From: Citrobacter sp. RHB25-C09
GTDB taxonomy: Bacteria > Pseudomonadota > Gammaproteobacteria > Enterobacterales > Enterobacteriaceae
Assembly (NCBI RefSeq): GCF_013836145.1
Contig: NZ_CP057483.1
Location: 3,348,001 to 3,412,000 of the forward strand
DNA: 64,000 nt
Direction: 5' to 3'
The notes beneath the pieces were generated by a model. The model made no database searches. It saw only the letters and a program-made list of their open reading frames with translations, and was not told the DNA's origin. Made by a program: the position numbers and the translations under genes. How positions within the stretch are numbered: position 1 is the first letter of the stretch; the number at the start of each line of letters is the position of its first letter. Positions 17,879 through 27,775 of this stretch are shown piece after piece.

Positions 17879-18100
17879 ATGAAAATCATCGATAAAAAGG
17901 CCGCAATGGCAATTCAGCGACAACATCCGGATTCCCGTATCTTTTGCTACTGCACAGGCAAATACCAATGGCACGGCAGTGCCAGTCATTACACCGGTCA
18001 GGATGTCGCGGAGATTTCCGGCGTGCTGGCGGTTTACGCAGAACGTCGTCGAGACAACCACGGTCCGTATGCACGCCTGATGTGCATCACCACCAATTGA
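17879..18100 (+). CDS. DUF987 small protein (YeeT/YkfH-like)
   Basis: A 73-residue protein starting MKIIDKKAAMAIQRQHPDSR and containing YCTGKYQWHGSASHYTGQDV, the characteristic sequence of the YeeT/YkfH family always found directly between the RadC-like gene and the YeeU-type antitoxin. No function is known. The start at 17879 is preferred over the in-frame ATG at 17867 because it leaves 8 bp to the upstream stop and gives the standard family length. Confidence 0.85.
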   Translation: MKIIDKKAAMAIQRQHPDSRIFCYCTGKYQWHGSASHYTGQDVAEISGVLAVYAERRRDNHGPYARLMCITTN

Positions 18101-18120
18101 CACTAAATAAGGAGTCGAAA

Positions 18121-18444
18121 ATGCAAAATTCATGGGGACTGAAGCGCGACATCTCGCCGTGCTTCGGAGCAAGACTTGTGCAGGAAGGCTGTCGCCTGCA
18201 TTTTCTGGCAGACCGTGCAGGTATTAGCGGTGCGTTTAACGAGGAGGAGGCGCTGCGTCTGAATAAGGCGTTTCCGCTAGTGATGAAACAGCTTGAATTA
18301 ATGCTGGCATCCGGTGAACTGAATCCGCGCCATCAACATTGTGTCACGTTGTATCATAACGGACTCACCTGCGAGGCTGACACTCTCGGCTCTCATGGCT
18401 ATGTTTACATCGTTATTTATCCTCAGGCATCTGCAATCAAGTAA
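18121..18444 (+). CDS. yfjZ: Type IV antitoxin, YfjZ/CbeA (YeeU) family
   Basis: A 107-residue protein beginning MQNSWGLKRDISPCFGARLV and containing ASGELNPRHQHCVTLYHNGLTCEADTLGSHGYVY (given here in parts: motif ELNPRHQH and CEADTLGS), the YeeU/YfjZ/YafW signature. The K-12 relatives bundle MreB and FtsZ filaments and so counteract the toxin without binding it (type IV mode). The short N terminus is closer to YfjZ than to the longer YeeU. AAGGAG lies 7 nt before the ATG. The toxin gene follows after 31 bp. Confidence 0.9.
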   Translation: MQNSWGLKRDISPCFGARLVQEGCRLHFLADRAGISGAFNEEEALRLNKAFPLVMKQLELMLASGELNPRHQHCVTLYHNGLTCEADTLGSHGYVYIVIYPQASAIK

Positions 18445-18475
18445 AACCTTCTCTTCTTTTATCAGGACTCAACTC

Positions 18476-18796
18476 ATGCACATTTCATCTGTACCGGCCA
18501 TGGTGCCGGTTTCGTCACACCTGTCGCCCGTACAGGTCTGGCAGCAACTGTTAACGTATCTGCTGGAACATCATTACGGTCTGGCACTTAACGACACGCC
18601 ATTACACGACGACGCGGCCATTCAGGAACATATCGAGGCGGGGATAACTCTAGCCGATGCGGTGAATTTCTTGGTCGAAAAGTACGAACTGGTACGTATC
18701 GACCGGAAGGGATTTTCATGGCAAGAGCAGACCCCGTATATTTCCGTAGTAGATATTCTGCGAGCAAGGCGCTCTACCGGCTTGCTAAAAATCTAG
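18476..18796 (+). CDS. ypjF: Toxin of the YpjF/CbtA (YeeV) family
   Basis: A 106-residue protein with the family sequence SPVQVWQQLLTYLLEHHYGL, NDTPLHDDAAIQEHIEAGI and LADAVNFLVEKYELVRIDR. K-12 CbtA/YeeV, YkfI and YpjF inhibit polymerisation of the cytoskeletal proteins FtsZ and MreB, stopping division and elongation. The start at 18476 follows ATCAGGACTCAACTC; an in-frame start further upstream overlaps the antitoxin and is unlikely. It is the last gene before the island's right end, exactly where ypjF stands in CP4-57. The C terminus (RRSTGLLKI) is shorter than YeeV by about 18 aa but normal for YpjF-like forms. Confidence 0.9.
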   Translation: MHISSVPAMVPVSSHLSPVQVWQQLLTYLLEHHYGLALNDTPLHDDAAIQEHIEAGITLADAVNFLVEKYELVRIDRKGFSWQEQTPYISVVDILRARRSTGLLKI

Positions 18797-18990
18797 TATG
18801 AAATAAACGGTTAAATACAGAGCAGACTAAAGGAAAGCAAAATGCTAATCTCACAGACGAAGAGACTTCTACTGTAACCTACCCTCCCCGGCAAAAACCT
18901 GACATTTTCTTTTAGGACCAACAATGGGACCAAAATGAAAATTGAACTGAAGGTTAGCAGCTATTAAACAACAAGTTATACAACCAATTC

Positions 18991-19088
18991 AGACTCCGCC
19001 AGCCCACCAAAATTCTCCATCGGTGATTACCAGAGTCATCCGATGAAGTCCTAAGAGCCCGCACGGCGCAAGCCTTGCGGGCTTTTTT
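18991..19088 (+). other. Right attachment end of an ssrA (tmRNA)-integrated island: degenerate ssrA 3' end and terminator
   Basis: From 18993 the sequence ACTCCGCCAGCCCACCAAAA follows the tmRNA 3' end with two single-base deletions, and the next ~60 bp (ATTCTCCATCGGTGATTACC onwards) match the DNA I know downstream of enteric ssrA. This includes the ssrA terminator, arms 19056-19063 and 19076-19083 followed by six T. A duplicated tmRNA 3' end is the footprint of CP4-57-type integration. It lies directly after the toxin gene, as in K-12. The functional ssrA must be left of the window. Confidence 0.8.
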
Positions 19089-19149
19089 GTGTCTGTAATT
19101 GGTCCGGCGAAGTCAGAAGAGAACTGACCCTGGTCCAAATTCAGTTCAG

Positions 19150-20150
19150 TGCTAAATCAGAGTTCTTCGTCTTTCCGGAGACTTCGGATGAATTCCGCCG
19201 GAGTCATGTCATTTAATGATGAATGCGTTCTCTCATGATTGTATTCCCTGTGCCAGTTGTCGAGTTTGTCCTGCGTATCTTCCAGCGACAGAAACCAGTG
19301 GATGTTCAGGCATTCATCACGCAGGCTGCCGTTAAACGATTCAATAAACGGGTTATCTGTCGGTTTTCCGGGGCGGGAGAAGTCCATCATGGCACCGTGT
19401 TCATACGCCCATTTATCCAGACTCTTCGAGATAAATTCGCTGCCGTTATCCGTCTGAATACGTACCGGCAGACGCTTATCCAACACCCGCAGTGCTTCCA
19501 TTACGCGGACCACATCCTCACCCTTCAATGATTTTCCGGCATGGATCGCCAGACATTCCCGACTAAAATTATCCACTACAGTCAGCGCCCGGAAGCGCCG
19601 TCCGTTAAACAGACTATCCGACACGAAATCCATACTCCAGCACTGATCGATGTGCGTCAGGGTCGGACGCTGCTGCCGGTGTACCGCACTGATATGTCTG
19701 CGGGGACGTTTCCTGCGCAGATTCAGGCCTTCCAGACAGTAAAGCCGGTGTGTTTTCTTATAGTTAATTAGCCAGCCTTCTCGTCGCAGCTGGACGTGAA
19801 TGCGCGGACAGCCATAGCGTATTCGTGTTTCCGCAATTTCCCTGATGCGCTGGGTTATTGCCCGATCGTCACGCCGACTCTGCCAGTGGTAGACAGTTCT
19901 GCTCTGCATCAGCAACCCGCATCCCCGACGGACGCTGATACGATATGCCTCACGCAGGAAATGCACCGCCTGGCGCTTCTGAGCCGGCCTCAGAAATGCC
20001 CATCTTTCTGCAGACTTCCCCGATGCGGGTGCCGGTTTCGGCCTGTTACAGCGCAAACGCAATCTGTTCTTCGGTATGACGGGTCTTTTTCATGGCAGTG
20101 TGCCTCTCTGTGAGGTGAAAGAAAGACCGGAGACTTCAGTTTAGACTGGT
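19150..20150 (-). mobile_element. Internally deleted IS3-family element
   Basis: About 1 kb carrying OrfA start and most of OrfB of an IS3-family (IS407-like) element. Termini are approximate: I could not define clean inverted repeats or a target duplication. The element is shorter than the ~1.2-1.3 kb expected for the group because the end of orfA and start of orfB are missing. It lies between the island attachment end and the truncated autotransporter and probably caused that truncation. Confidence 0.75.
19157..20093 (-). pseudogene. IS3-family transposase remnant (orfA fragment joined to orfB)
   Basis: From the ATG at 20093 the OrfA N terminus reads MKKTRHTEEQIAFAL, then an in-frame TAA at codon 16, then QAETGTRIGEVCRKMGISE. 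Near 19986-19990 the sequence jumps to the OrfB region (KRQAVHFLREAYRISVRR onward), in a different frame. The rest of OrfB is intact with the DDE catalytic core: WSMDFVSD, QTDNGSEF and the E of NPFIESFNG. The open frame beginning at 20062 therefore starts with about 25 out-of-frame residues and is not a real protein start. With a nonsense codon, a deletion and no programmed frameshift region, the transposase is inactive. Confidence 0.85.
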
Positions 20151-20169
20151 ACTGTTTTCAGAGGGAAGG

Positions 20170-23100
20170 TCAATTTAAGCCCTGTTCTACGAGGCCGTCG
20201 AGGATGCCGTCTTTGCGCGTATGGGTATCAGACTTCACGCCCATCCAGGTCACCTGCGCCTGCGGCTGGATGAACCAGGTATTCAATGACCCCTGACTTC
20301 CGGAAAATTCACCCGCTTTCAGGGCGTAACCGGCTTCCAGTGAGGCGGTCAGCCCGTTAGCGTCGTAATCGTCGCTCACGCGGTTATCTGATTCCACATG
20401 GTTATCAAACCAGTTATACAGCATCCATGTATCGACATACGCCCCGGTTTTGTCAGCGTCATCCTGATACCAGGTACCGTATACGCCCGCACTGTAGCCG
20501 CTGATACGCCCTTGTGAACCGTAATGAACGCGGTCGCTGTGCGTGTTGCTTTGCTCGTTTGCATAACCGCCCATCACGCCGAGATGCCAGCGATCGGTAC
20601 CGTCCGAACTCCACTGTGCGATATCGCCGCCCAGTTGCAGAACATAACGGTTGCTCTGGGTGTCCAGTTGACCGTTCCCGGCGGAAGAGCGCTGATGACC
20701 GCCCACATGGCGCATCCACAGGCTTCCGGCCAACCCTTCATCTTTCAGGGCGTTGGTGAACTGTGGTTCGCCCAGACGGTCATGCAGGCGGTGAGCAAAC
20801 AGGGTATTCGCAGCGGCCTGGTTGCTGATATAGCTGCCCGCTTCCGGACGCAGCGCATCCGGCGCTGTAGGGTTAATCACTGGCGGCCTCACGGGGGAAA
20901 CACCATCAAATTTACTGGTCAGGTACCAATTTTTCGCGGCTGCGCCGGTTCCCTTCGCCAGCGTATAGACGTAGGCTCCCGCTTCCACGGTGCCGGTGGT
21001 CAGCGCAAAGTTCCCGGCAGAATTGCCGTCGACCTGTACCAGTTCAATGCCGTTAACCGTCTGCGCCCCTTTGCCGCCCACGTTATTGACATTAACCTGG
21101 GTATTACCGGCGGTATCGCCATGCACGGTCAGCTTGTCGGTGGCGGAGTCATCGCCGGCCAGTTCGGTGTTAAAGACCATCACCCCGTCATTACCCACAT
21201 AGTTTCCGTCCACATCCAGGCGGTTGCCCGGTTGTGACCCGGAACGCCCCAGGATCACGGTACCGCTGTTGGTGAGATTGCCACCTACCGTAAAGTCGGA
21301 GGTCTGCATAGCCCCGCCGGACATCACGTCCACATCACCTGCCGCACTGCCGTAACCGGAAAGCCGGGCACCGTCATGGATATTCACCCGAACACTGGCC
21401 ATATCGACAGCGGCGTCTGAATCACTACCCAGCGCAATGTCGCCTTCAACAATGTCGGTTGTGCCAGCGTAAGCCGCAGAGTCTGCGGTCAACGTCAGAA
21501 CGCCGCTGCCACGCTTGCTCAGATCGCCTTCCCCGCTGACAGAATTGCTCAGCGTCCAGTCGGTGTCTGTTGCGATGGTCAGCAAACCGTTATCCGTGAC
21601 GGAAGCTGTACCAAGGTTTTGCTGTTCGCTGACGGTAAGTTTGTTACCACTGTCAACATTGAACAGACCGCTGAAGCTACTGTTATCCCCTGTAACCTCT
21701 ATGTCCGATGTGTTAGCCACATCGATGCCGCCCGCGCCGCTGATGTTATTCGTCAGCGTACCGGCGACGCCGTTCAGTGTGAAAGTCCCTTCATCGACGA
21801 TATCTCCTGAGCCAGCGCCCAGGACATCATTAACGCTGACTTCTGCCCCGCTATCGATGGTCGTCTTCGCCGCCAGCGCACTGTTAGCACCGTCAATCGT
21901 CAGAAGCCCACCGCTGACGTTCAACGCCCCATTACCGGTCAGACTTCCTTCACTCAGCCCGCCGTTCAGCAGAGTCAATGAACCGCCGTTGAGTGCCAAC
22001 GTTGAGCCTGCCAACCCTGTCAGCGTACCCGCCGTCTGGCGGGTCGCATTGAGGTCTGCGGTTGCGCCGTTGCTGATGTTCAGTTCACGAGTATCGCCCA
22101 GCGCGCCATCCGCATCGGTACGCAGCGTTCCGGCCTGAACCAGGGTTGCCCCGGTGTAATCATTTAGCCCGTTAGACAGCGAAACCTGTCCTGCGGTATT
22201 AATGCCAAGATCCCCGGTCCCACCGATCTTCGCCGACATATCTGCCGCCGCGCCGGTGACATTCGGGTACTCAGCCAGAACCAGCGTCTGCCCGGCTTTA
22301 ATATCCAGTTCTTTCAGACCATAGTTGACGTACAGACCGTCACCCGGCGCCGTGGTCAGGCGGAACCCGTACAATCCATCCGCTACTACCGTACCGTTCT
22401 GGGCAATTTGCACGGATTTATCCGCCGCAATCGCCGCACCGTTTTGATCCGCGAGGATCAGAGCGCCCCCCGAACCGACGACGGTTGTTGCTTTCACCAG
22501 TTGTGTGCCGATGTTGGCATCATCCTGCTGCAACAGATTCACCGTGGTGTCCGGGTTGCCCGCAGCGCCCGGATCGTTCCACGGGTCGGCGATCTTAACT
22601 TTCACGGTCCCGGTGCCGTCCGCCTGATAGCTACGTCCATCACGGCTAAAGCTGTTGGCTCCGGCGATAAGAGTATCCGTTTCGACAATGCCATTAGAGA
22701 CGACCGCGCCAGGCAAGGTGACATCAAACGACACGGTACCGCCATTGAATGCCAGACCGTCTATGTGCTGGATACCTCCGCTTACGCTGGTGGTGTTCCC
22801 GGCAGTGCTCATCAACATCGCTTTGTTCAATGCAGTACTGTTTAAGCCGGACAGGGCAAAGGTGCTGTTTTGCAGATCCGCGACGCCAGCAAATGCGCTT
22901 CCTACCGCGGAGGTAAAGGCGAAGACATCGTCAACGGCGTTCAGATTAACGCTCAGTAAGCCTGTGCCGCTCAGGGCATTAACGAAGCTGAAGTCGTTAG
23001 TGCTTGTGTTGGTGGTTCCGAGGATCTCAAGCGTACCTTCGCTGGCGATATTCACCGCGCTGGTACCAATCCCGGATTTACCCGAAGAAGAATTTACCGA

Positions 23101-24522
23101 CGAAGTGAGCGTGCCACCGTTAATGGTCGTAGTGCCGCTGAAGGTGTTCTCGCCCGTCAACACGGTATGCCCGGCATCATGAACGATCGTTCCCTTGCCG
23201 GTGATGGGCATCGCCAGTGTATAACCCGCAGTATCGTTAGTGGTGTGATTGAGCACCAGGGTGCCCTTACCGACAGAGTTAAAGGAAATCCCGGTGGCAC
23301 CAATCAGGTAACCTGCATCAGCGGCGGCCTCGCCGTGTGCTGCACCGATATTCACCGTCCCCGTACTGCCAATACTCGGTGCGATGAACAACTTGTCGGT
23401 CAGCCTGACTTCGCCATCATTAATCAAGTTCACCGTGCCCACAGAGTAGGAACCAACGGATATTGCCGTTGCGTTCAGGGTTGAACCCGCGCCATCGACG
23501 GTAATCGTACCAGTACCGCCGTTAGTCCCCAGGTTAACCCGCGCGGCGGTGACTTTACCGCCCGACTGGATATTAATGATACTTTCTGCGAATACGCCGA
23601 CATCCAGTTTTTTCGTAACGTTATTGCTGTCGGCAATCATCCACTCACCGCCGGTATTCACGTTTACCACACCCAGACCGCCGGTAGAACGCCCCATCAG
23701 GCTATCGGCATTACTTCTTACCAGACCGGAATCGGTAATATTCAGCGTGCCCTTGCCATAGTCCCCAACCCGCATTGTGCCGGTGTTCATCACCGACCCC
23801 GCGCCTTTAACGTTAATCGTCCCGACGCCATCTGAAAAACTGGCGATAGTGGTCATACCGGCATTTAACAGACCGCCGTTTTCAATGTTCACAATGCCGG
23901 TGCCACTATAACCAATGTTAAAGTCTTGCCCGACGCCCGCAGTATTGACGATATTCCACACGCCGCCGGTTGAAATATTAACTTCAGCCAGACTGCCTTT
24001 TGACCCTGCCAGTACGGCAAGCGCTCCGGTGCGGATCATTCCGGAGTTGGTGATATTGAATGTGGCCTTGCCCAGTTCTGCGATGGTCATCGGCCCTAAG
24101 CTCATTTCAGAGCCAACACCGTCAACGTTAACAATGCCGTTGCCTTTAGCATAATTGCCAACTATTAATTTCTGGGTTTCCGGTCCCGTAACAATACCGC
24201 CATCATGAATATTTAGCGTGCCCAGGCCAACGCCGCCAATCGATGTAAAATAATCACCGTATAAAGTGCCATTAACATCAATGGTCTGGCCGTTATCAAT
24301 AGAGGCTGCTGCCAAAACCGTTCCCGGCAACGCAGCTAGCATCATCAGAGAAAGAAAGCGCCATTTAAATAAAGGTTGTAACGAAGTACGTTGTTGCGAA
24401 GAATAAGTGACCTCAGTCATATTATTGACTGTTGATAAATTTCTTTTTCCACCTGGCAGTTCTGAACAAACCTGGAATACTTTGAGGACTTCATTCCATA
24501 TAACGCGATAAATAATGTTCAT
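20170..24522 (-). pseudogene. ypjA: YpjA-like autotransporter adhesin, truncated in the beta-barrel
   Basis: The 1450-residue frame starts with an extended signal peptide (MNIIYRVIWNEVLKVFQVCS, then a hydrophobic core ending in LAAA near residue 72). A long Gly/Asn/Thr-rich passenger follows with AIDA/pertactin-like beta-helix repeats (VNIENGGLL, INVKGAGSVM, LNITDSGLV types). The autotransporter beta-domain begins near residue 1210 (LFAHRLHDRLGE, SLWMRHVGGHQRSS) but stops after TWMGVKSDTHTRKDG plus about 11 foreign residues. Roughly the last 110 residues, including the C-terminal strand with terminal aromatic needed for BAM recognition, are missing. The neighbouring IS remnant starts about 20 bp beyond the stop. 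Position next to a ypjF-type toxin matches K-12 ypjA. Confidence 0.8.
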
Positions 24523-25491
24523 AATAAATGCTCGTTATCAGATAAAATGTTTATACGTGGTGTAATAGTTTTTAATACGCAAACACAGGATCGATAAACT
24601 TCCCTCGTCTGAGAATGGGAAACAGAAAGCCGCTCCGTCGAAATGACGAAATCAAGTTGATTTAATGAGATAATTAAAATACGCAGATACTGTTACATAA
24701 CGACTCCGCCAATAACATTTGTGAGTTCTTATTTATTGCTCACATTTAGAGGTACTTCCCGTCAGGGATGCCTTCTGCTATCACAGGTAATGCAGATTAC
24801 CTATGGTCATTGTTGTTTTAATTTATTAAGAGTTTTCTCGCCTATCCATTGCGGATAGTTTGTTTGGTTATCATCCCTTACATCATTCATGGACGCAGTT
24901 TTGCACCGGCCCCAAAACATGTCAATACGCGCCATGACTATTAGCACGGCCATTAATACCCGGCAAAAATTATTAGTGTGAATAAAATCCTGGTGCGTTT
25001 TTTTATTAATGATGATTTATTGCACGTTGTGCTACATCATCCACCGAAAAATAAAGATATTTAGATTGCGAGATAAGATTTTTATTAATTTTTCCGGTTC
25101 GAAAACGTGCTTTTAAAAAGCACTTTTTGATATAGCGATTTAACAATTAACAGGCATTCAGAAACTATCCCTTTGTTATTTAATTAATTTTTACTGGTGG
25201 TGAAAGTTCTTATTTAGCAACGCTTTCGCGAGGGCCGATTAAGATTCGCAGCACTAAATCATCGCAAACAATTTTCCCTCGGTTTATCAAACAGTCACAC
25301 CTTTTTCCTTATGTTTTCACCCATTTATCCCTGCTCTTTATAATGTTAAATATTTGTTGCTTTTGATCACAAAAAACAAACAAAAGTCGTATTTTGTCCG
25401 CGATTTCTAAAAATGTAGATATTTTTAATTTATGGCTACGAAATGAGCATCGCCATGTCTCCCTGACCATCTACTGAGAGGATCGATTCTG
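24523..25491. promoter_or_regulatory. Long AT-rich intergenic region upstream of glaH
   Basis: Nearly 1 kb without a supported gene, separating the divergent autotransporter and glaH. Around 25351-25375 the sequence TTGTTGCTTTTGATCACAAA contains a good CRP half-site (TCACA) with a poor left half, at a position similar to the CRP site that activates the sigma-S-dependent csiD promoter in E. coli. In K-12 this stretch carries ypjB/ypjC and ygaQRS, which are absent here. Confidence 0.45.
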
Positions 25492-26469
25492 ATGAATGCA
25501 CTGACTGCCGTAAAACCGAATGTTGAGGATGCTGGCTCCCACCACAGCGGGTTCACGCTGAAACCTTCTGCGCAATCCCCGCGTCTTCTGGAGCTGACCT
25601 TCTCCGCCCAGACGACAGAACAGTTTATCCAGCAAGTCGTGCAGTGGCCGGTTCAGGCGCTGGAGTACAAATCGTTCCTGCGCTTCAAAGTGGGCAAAAT
25701 CCTCGACGATCTATGCGGCAATCAGCTACAGCCGCTGCTACTGAAAACGCTGTTGAACCGCGCTGAAGGCGCACTGCTGATCAATGCGGAAGGCGTCAAC
25801 GACGTAACGCAGGCAGATGAGATGGTCAAGCTGGCGACGGCGGTAGCGCATCTGATAGGACGTTCCAACTTCGACGCCATGAGCGGTCAGTACTATGCAC
25901 GCTTTGTGGTGAAAAATGTCGATAACTCAGACAGCTACCTGCGCCAGCCGCACCGCGTGATGGAACTGCACAACGACGGCACCTATGTCGAAGAGATCAC
26001 CGACTATGTGCTGATGATGAAGATCGACGAGCAGAATATGACCGGTGGTAATTCACTGCTGTTGCACCTCGACGACTGGGAACACCTGGAGACGTATTTC
26101 TCTCATCCGCTGGCGCGACGCCCGATGCGCTTTGCGGCACCGCCGAGCAAAAATGTCAGCCACGATGTGTTCCATCCGGTATTTGACGTTGACCAACAGG
26201 GTCGCCCCGTCATGCGCTATATCGATCAGTTCGTCCAGCCGAAGGACTTTGAAGAAGGCGTCTGGTTAAGTGACCTTTCCGATGCGCTGGAAACCAGCAA
26301 AAGCATCCTCTCTGTGCCGGTTCCGGTAGGCAAATTCCTGCTGATCAACAACCTGTTCTGGCTGCACGGTCGCGATCGCTTTACCTCTCATCCAGACCTG
26401 CGCCGCGAGCTGATGCGCCAGCGCGGCTACTTCGCTTATGCCTCCAACCATTACCAGACGCATCAGTAA
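25492..26469 (+). CDS. glaH: Glutarate 2-hydroxylase GlaH (CsiD)
   Basis: A 325-residue Fe(II)/2-oxoglutarate-dependent dioxygenase that converts glutarate to L-2-hydroxyglutarate in lysine/glutarate breakdown. The iron ligands are visible as H-x-D in MELHNDGTYVEE and a distal H in NNLFWLHGRDRF, followed by the 2-oxoglutarate-binding R. A ribosome binding site (GAGAGGA) precedes the ATG. It begins the operon glaH-lhgO-gabD-gabT-gabP, with lhgO 17 bp downstream. In E. coli the promoter is CRP- and RpoS-dependent and repressed by CsiR (GlaR), encoded at the end of the same cluster. Confidence 0.96.
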   Translation: MNALTAVKPNVEDAGSHHSGFTLKPSAQSPRLLELTFSAQTTEQFIQQVVQWPVQALEYKSFLRFKVGKILDDLCGNQLQPLLLKTLLNRAEGALLINAEGVNDVTQADEMVKLATAVAHLIGRSNFDAMSGQYYARFVVKNVDNSDSYLRQPHRVMELHNDGTYVEEITDYVLMMKIDEQNMTGGNSLLLHLDDWEHLETYFSHPLARRPMRFAAPPSKNVSHDVFHPVFDVDQQGRPVMRYIDQFVQPKDFEEGVWLSDLSDALETSKSILSVPVPVGKFLLINNLFWLHGRDRFTSHPDLRRELMRQRGYFAYASNHYQTHQ

Positions 26470-26486
26470 GCGTGAAGGAACAGCGG

Positions 26487-27761
26487 ATGTATGACTTTGT
26501 GATTATTGGCGGCGGCATTATCGGCATGTCGACCGCCATGCAGCTGATTGACGTCTATCCTGAGGCGCGAATTGCGCTGCTGGAAAAAGAGTCCGGCCCG
26601 GCCTGCCATCAGACGGGCCACAACAGCGGCGTGATCCACGCTGGCGTCTATTACACGCCCGGCAGCCTGAAGGCGAAGTTTTGCCTCGCGGGAAATCGCG
26701 CCACCAAAGACTTTTGCGATCAAAACGGTATCCGCTACGACAGCTGCGGGAAAATGCTGGTCGCCACCTCGGCGCTGGAGATGGAGCGCATGCGCGCGCT
26801 GTGGGATCGTACCGCCGCTAACGGACTGGAGCGCGAGTGGCTGAACGCCGACGAGCTGCGCGAACGCGAGCCAAACATCACCGGGCTTGGCAGCATTTTT
26901 GTCCCTTCCAGCGGCATCGTCAGCTACCGCGACGTAACGGCAGCGATGGCGAACATCTTCCAGGCCAGAGGCGGTGAAATTGTGTATAACGCCGAGGTCA
27001 GCGCCCTGAAAGAACATGCGTCGGGCGTAGTCGTTCGCACGCATCAGGGGGAGGAGTTTGAAGGCGCGACGCTGATTAGCTGCTCTGGACTGATGGCCGA
27101 CCGACTGGTGAAAATGCTCGGCATCGAACCGGGTTTTATCATCTGTCCGTTCCGGGGCGAATACTTCCGACTTGCGCCACAGCACAACCAGATCGTGAAC
27201 CATCTGATCTACCCTATTCCCGACCCGGCAATGCCGTTTCTCGGGGTTCATCTTACCCGGATGATCGACGGCAGCGTGACGGTTGGACCTAACGCGGTGC
27301 TGGCGTTCAAACGTGAAGGCTACCGTAAGCGCGACTTCTCGCTGGCCGACACGCTGGAGATCTTAGGTTCTTCCGGCATCCGTCGCGTGTTGCAGAACAA
27401 CCTGCGATCCGGGCTTGGCGAGATGAAAAATTCGCTGTGTAAAAGCGGCTATCTGCGGCTGGTGCAAAAGTACTGCCCGAGCCTGACGCTCAGCGATCTG
27501 CAACCGTGGCCTGCGGGGGTACGCGCACAGGCGGTATCTCCTGACGGCAAACTGATCGACGATTTTCTGTTCGTCACTACTCCGAGAACAATTCACACCT
27601 GTAATGCGCCCTCTCCGGCGGCAACGTCGGCAATCCCCATCGGTGCGCATATCGTCAGCAAGGTTCAGACGCTGCTGGCAAACCAGAGCAATCCCGGACG
27701 CACGCTACGTGCGGCACGTAGCGCGGACACCTTACACGCCGCCTTTTCCGATAACGTTTAA
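26487..27761 (+). CDS. lhgO: L-2-hydroxyglutarate dehydrogenase LhgO
   Basis: The start at 26487 (MYDFVIIGGG) gives 424 aa; the open frame begins five codons earlier but the FAD-binding fold should begin here. The Rossmann motif VIIGGGIIGMSTAMQL is at residues 4-19. The enzyme is a membrane-associated FAD protein that oxidises L-2-hydroxyglutarate to 2-oxoglutarate and passes electrons to quinone, following GlaH in the pathway. The C-terminal ~35 residues (NQSNPGRTLRAARSADTLH) are typical for the enteric form. Gene spacing to gabD is 14 bp, one operon. Confidence 0.95.
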   Translation: MYDFVIIGGGIIGMSTAMQLIDVYPEARIALLEKESGPACHQTGHNSGVIHAGVYYTPGSLKAKFCLAGNRATKDFCDQNGIRYDSCGKMLVATSALEMERMRALWDRTAANGLEREWLNADELREREPNITGLGSIFVPSSGIVSYRDVTAAMANIFQARGGEIVYNAEVSALKEHASGVVVRTHQGEEFEGATLISCSGLMADRLVKMLGIEPGFIICPFRGEYFRLAPQHNQIVNHLIYPIPDPAMPFLGVHLTRMIDGSVTVGPNAVLAFKREGYRKRDFSLADTLEILGSSGIRRVLQNNLRSGLGEMKNSLCKSGYLRLVQKYCPSLTLSDLQPWPAGVRAQAVSPDGKLIDDFLFVTTPRTIHTCNAPSPAATSAIPIGAHIVSKVQTLLANQSNPGRTLRAARSADTLHAAFSDNV

Positions 27762-27775
27762 GACAGGAAGCCACC

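Noticed and set aside
20062..20062. Annotating a 301-aa transposase starting at 20062
   Set aside because: Its first ~25 residues are orfA DNA read in the wrong frame; the true element is a deleted orfA-orfB remnant.
20524..24154. Several plus-strand frames of 70-240 codons opposite the autotransporter
   Set aside because: All are mirror images of the repetitive, high-GC passenger sequence.
25351..25375. Perfect CRP site before glaH
   Set aside because: Only the right half (TCACA) is good; the left half does not reach consensus at 6-bp spacing, so it is reported only as a possible site.
26463..27251. 262-codon frame antisense to lhgO
   Set aside because: No signal or domain; lhgO on the other strand is unambiguous.
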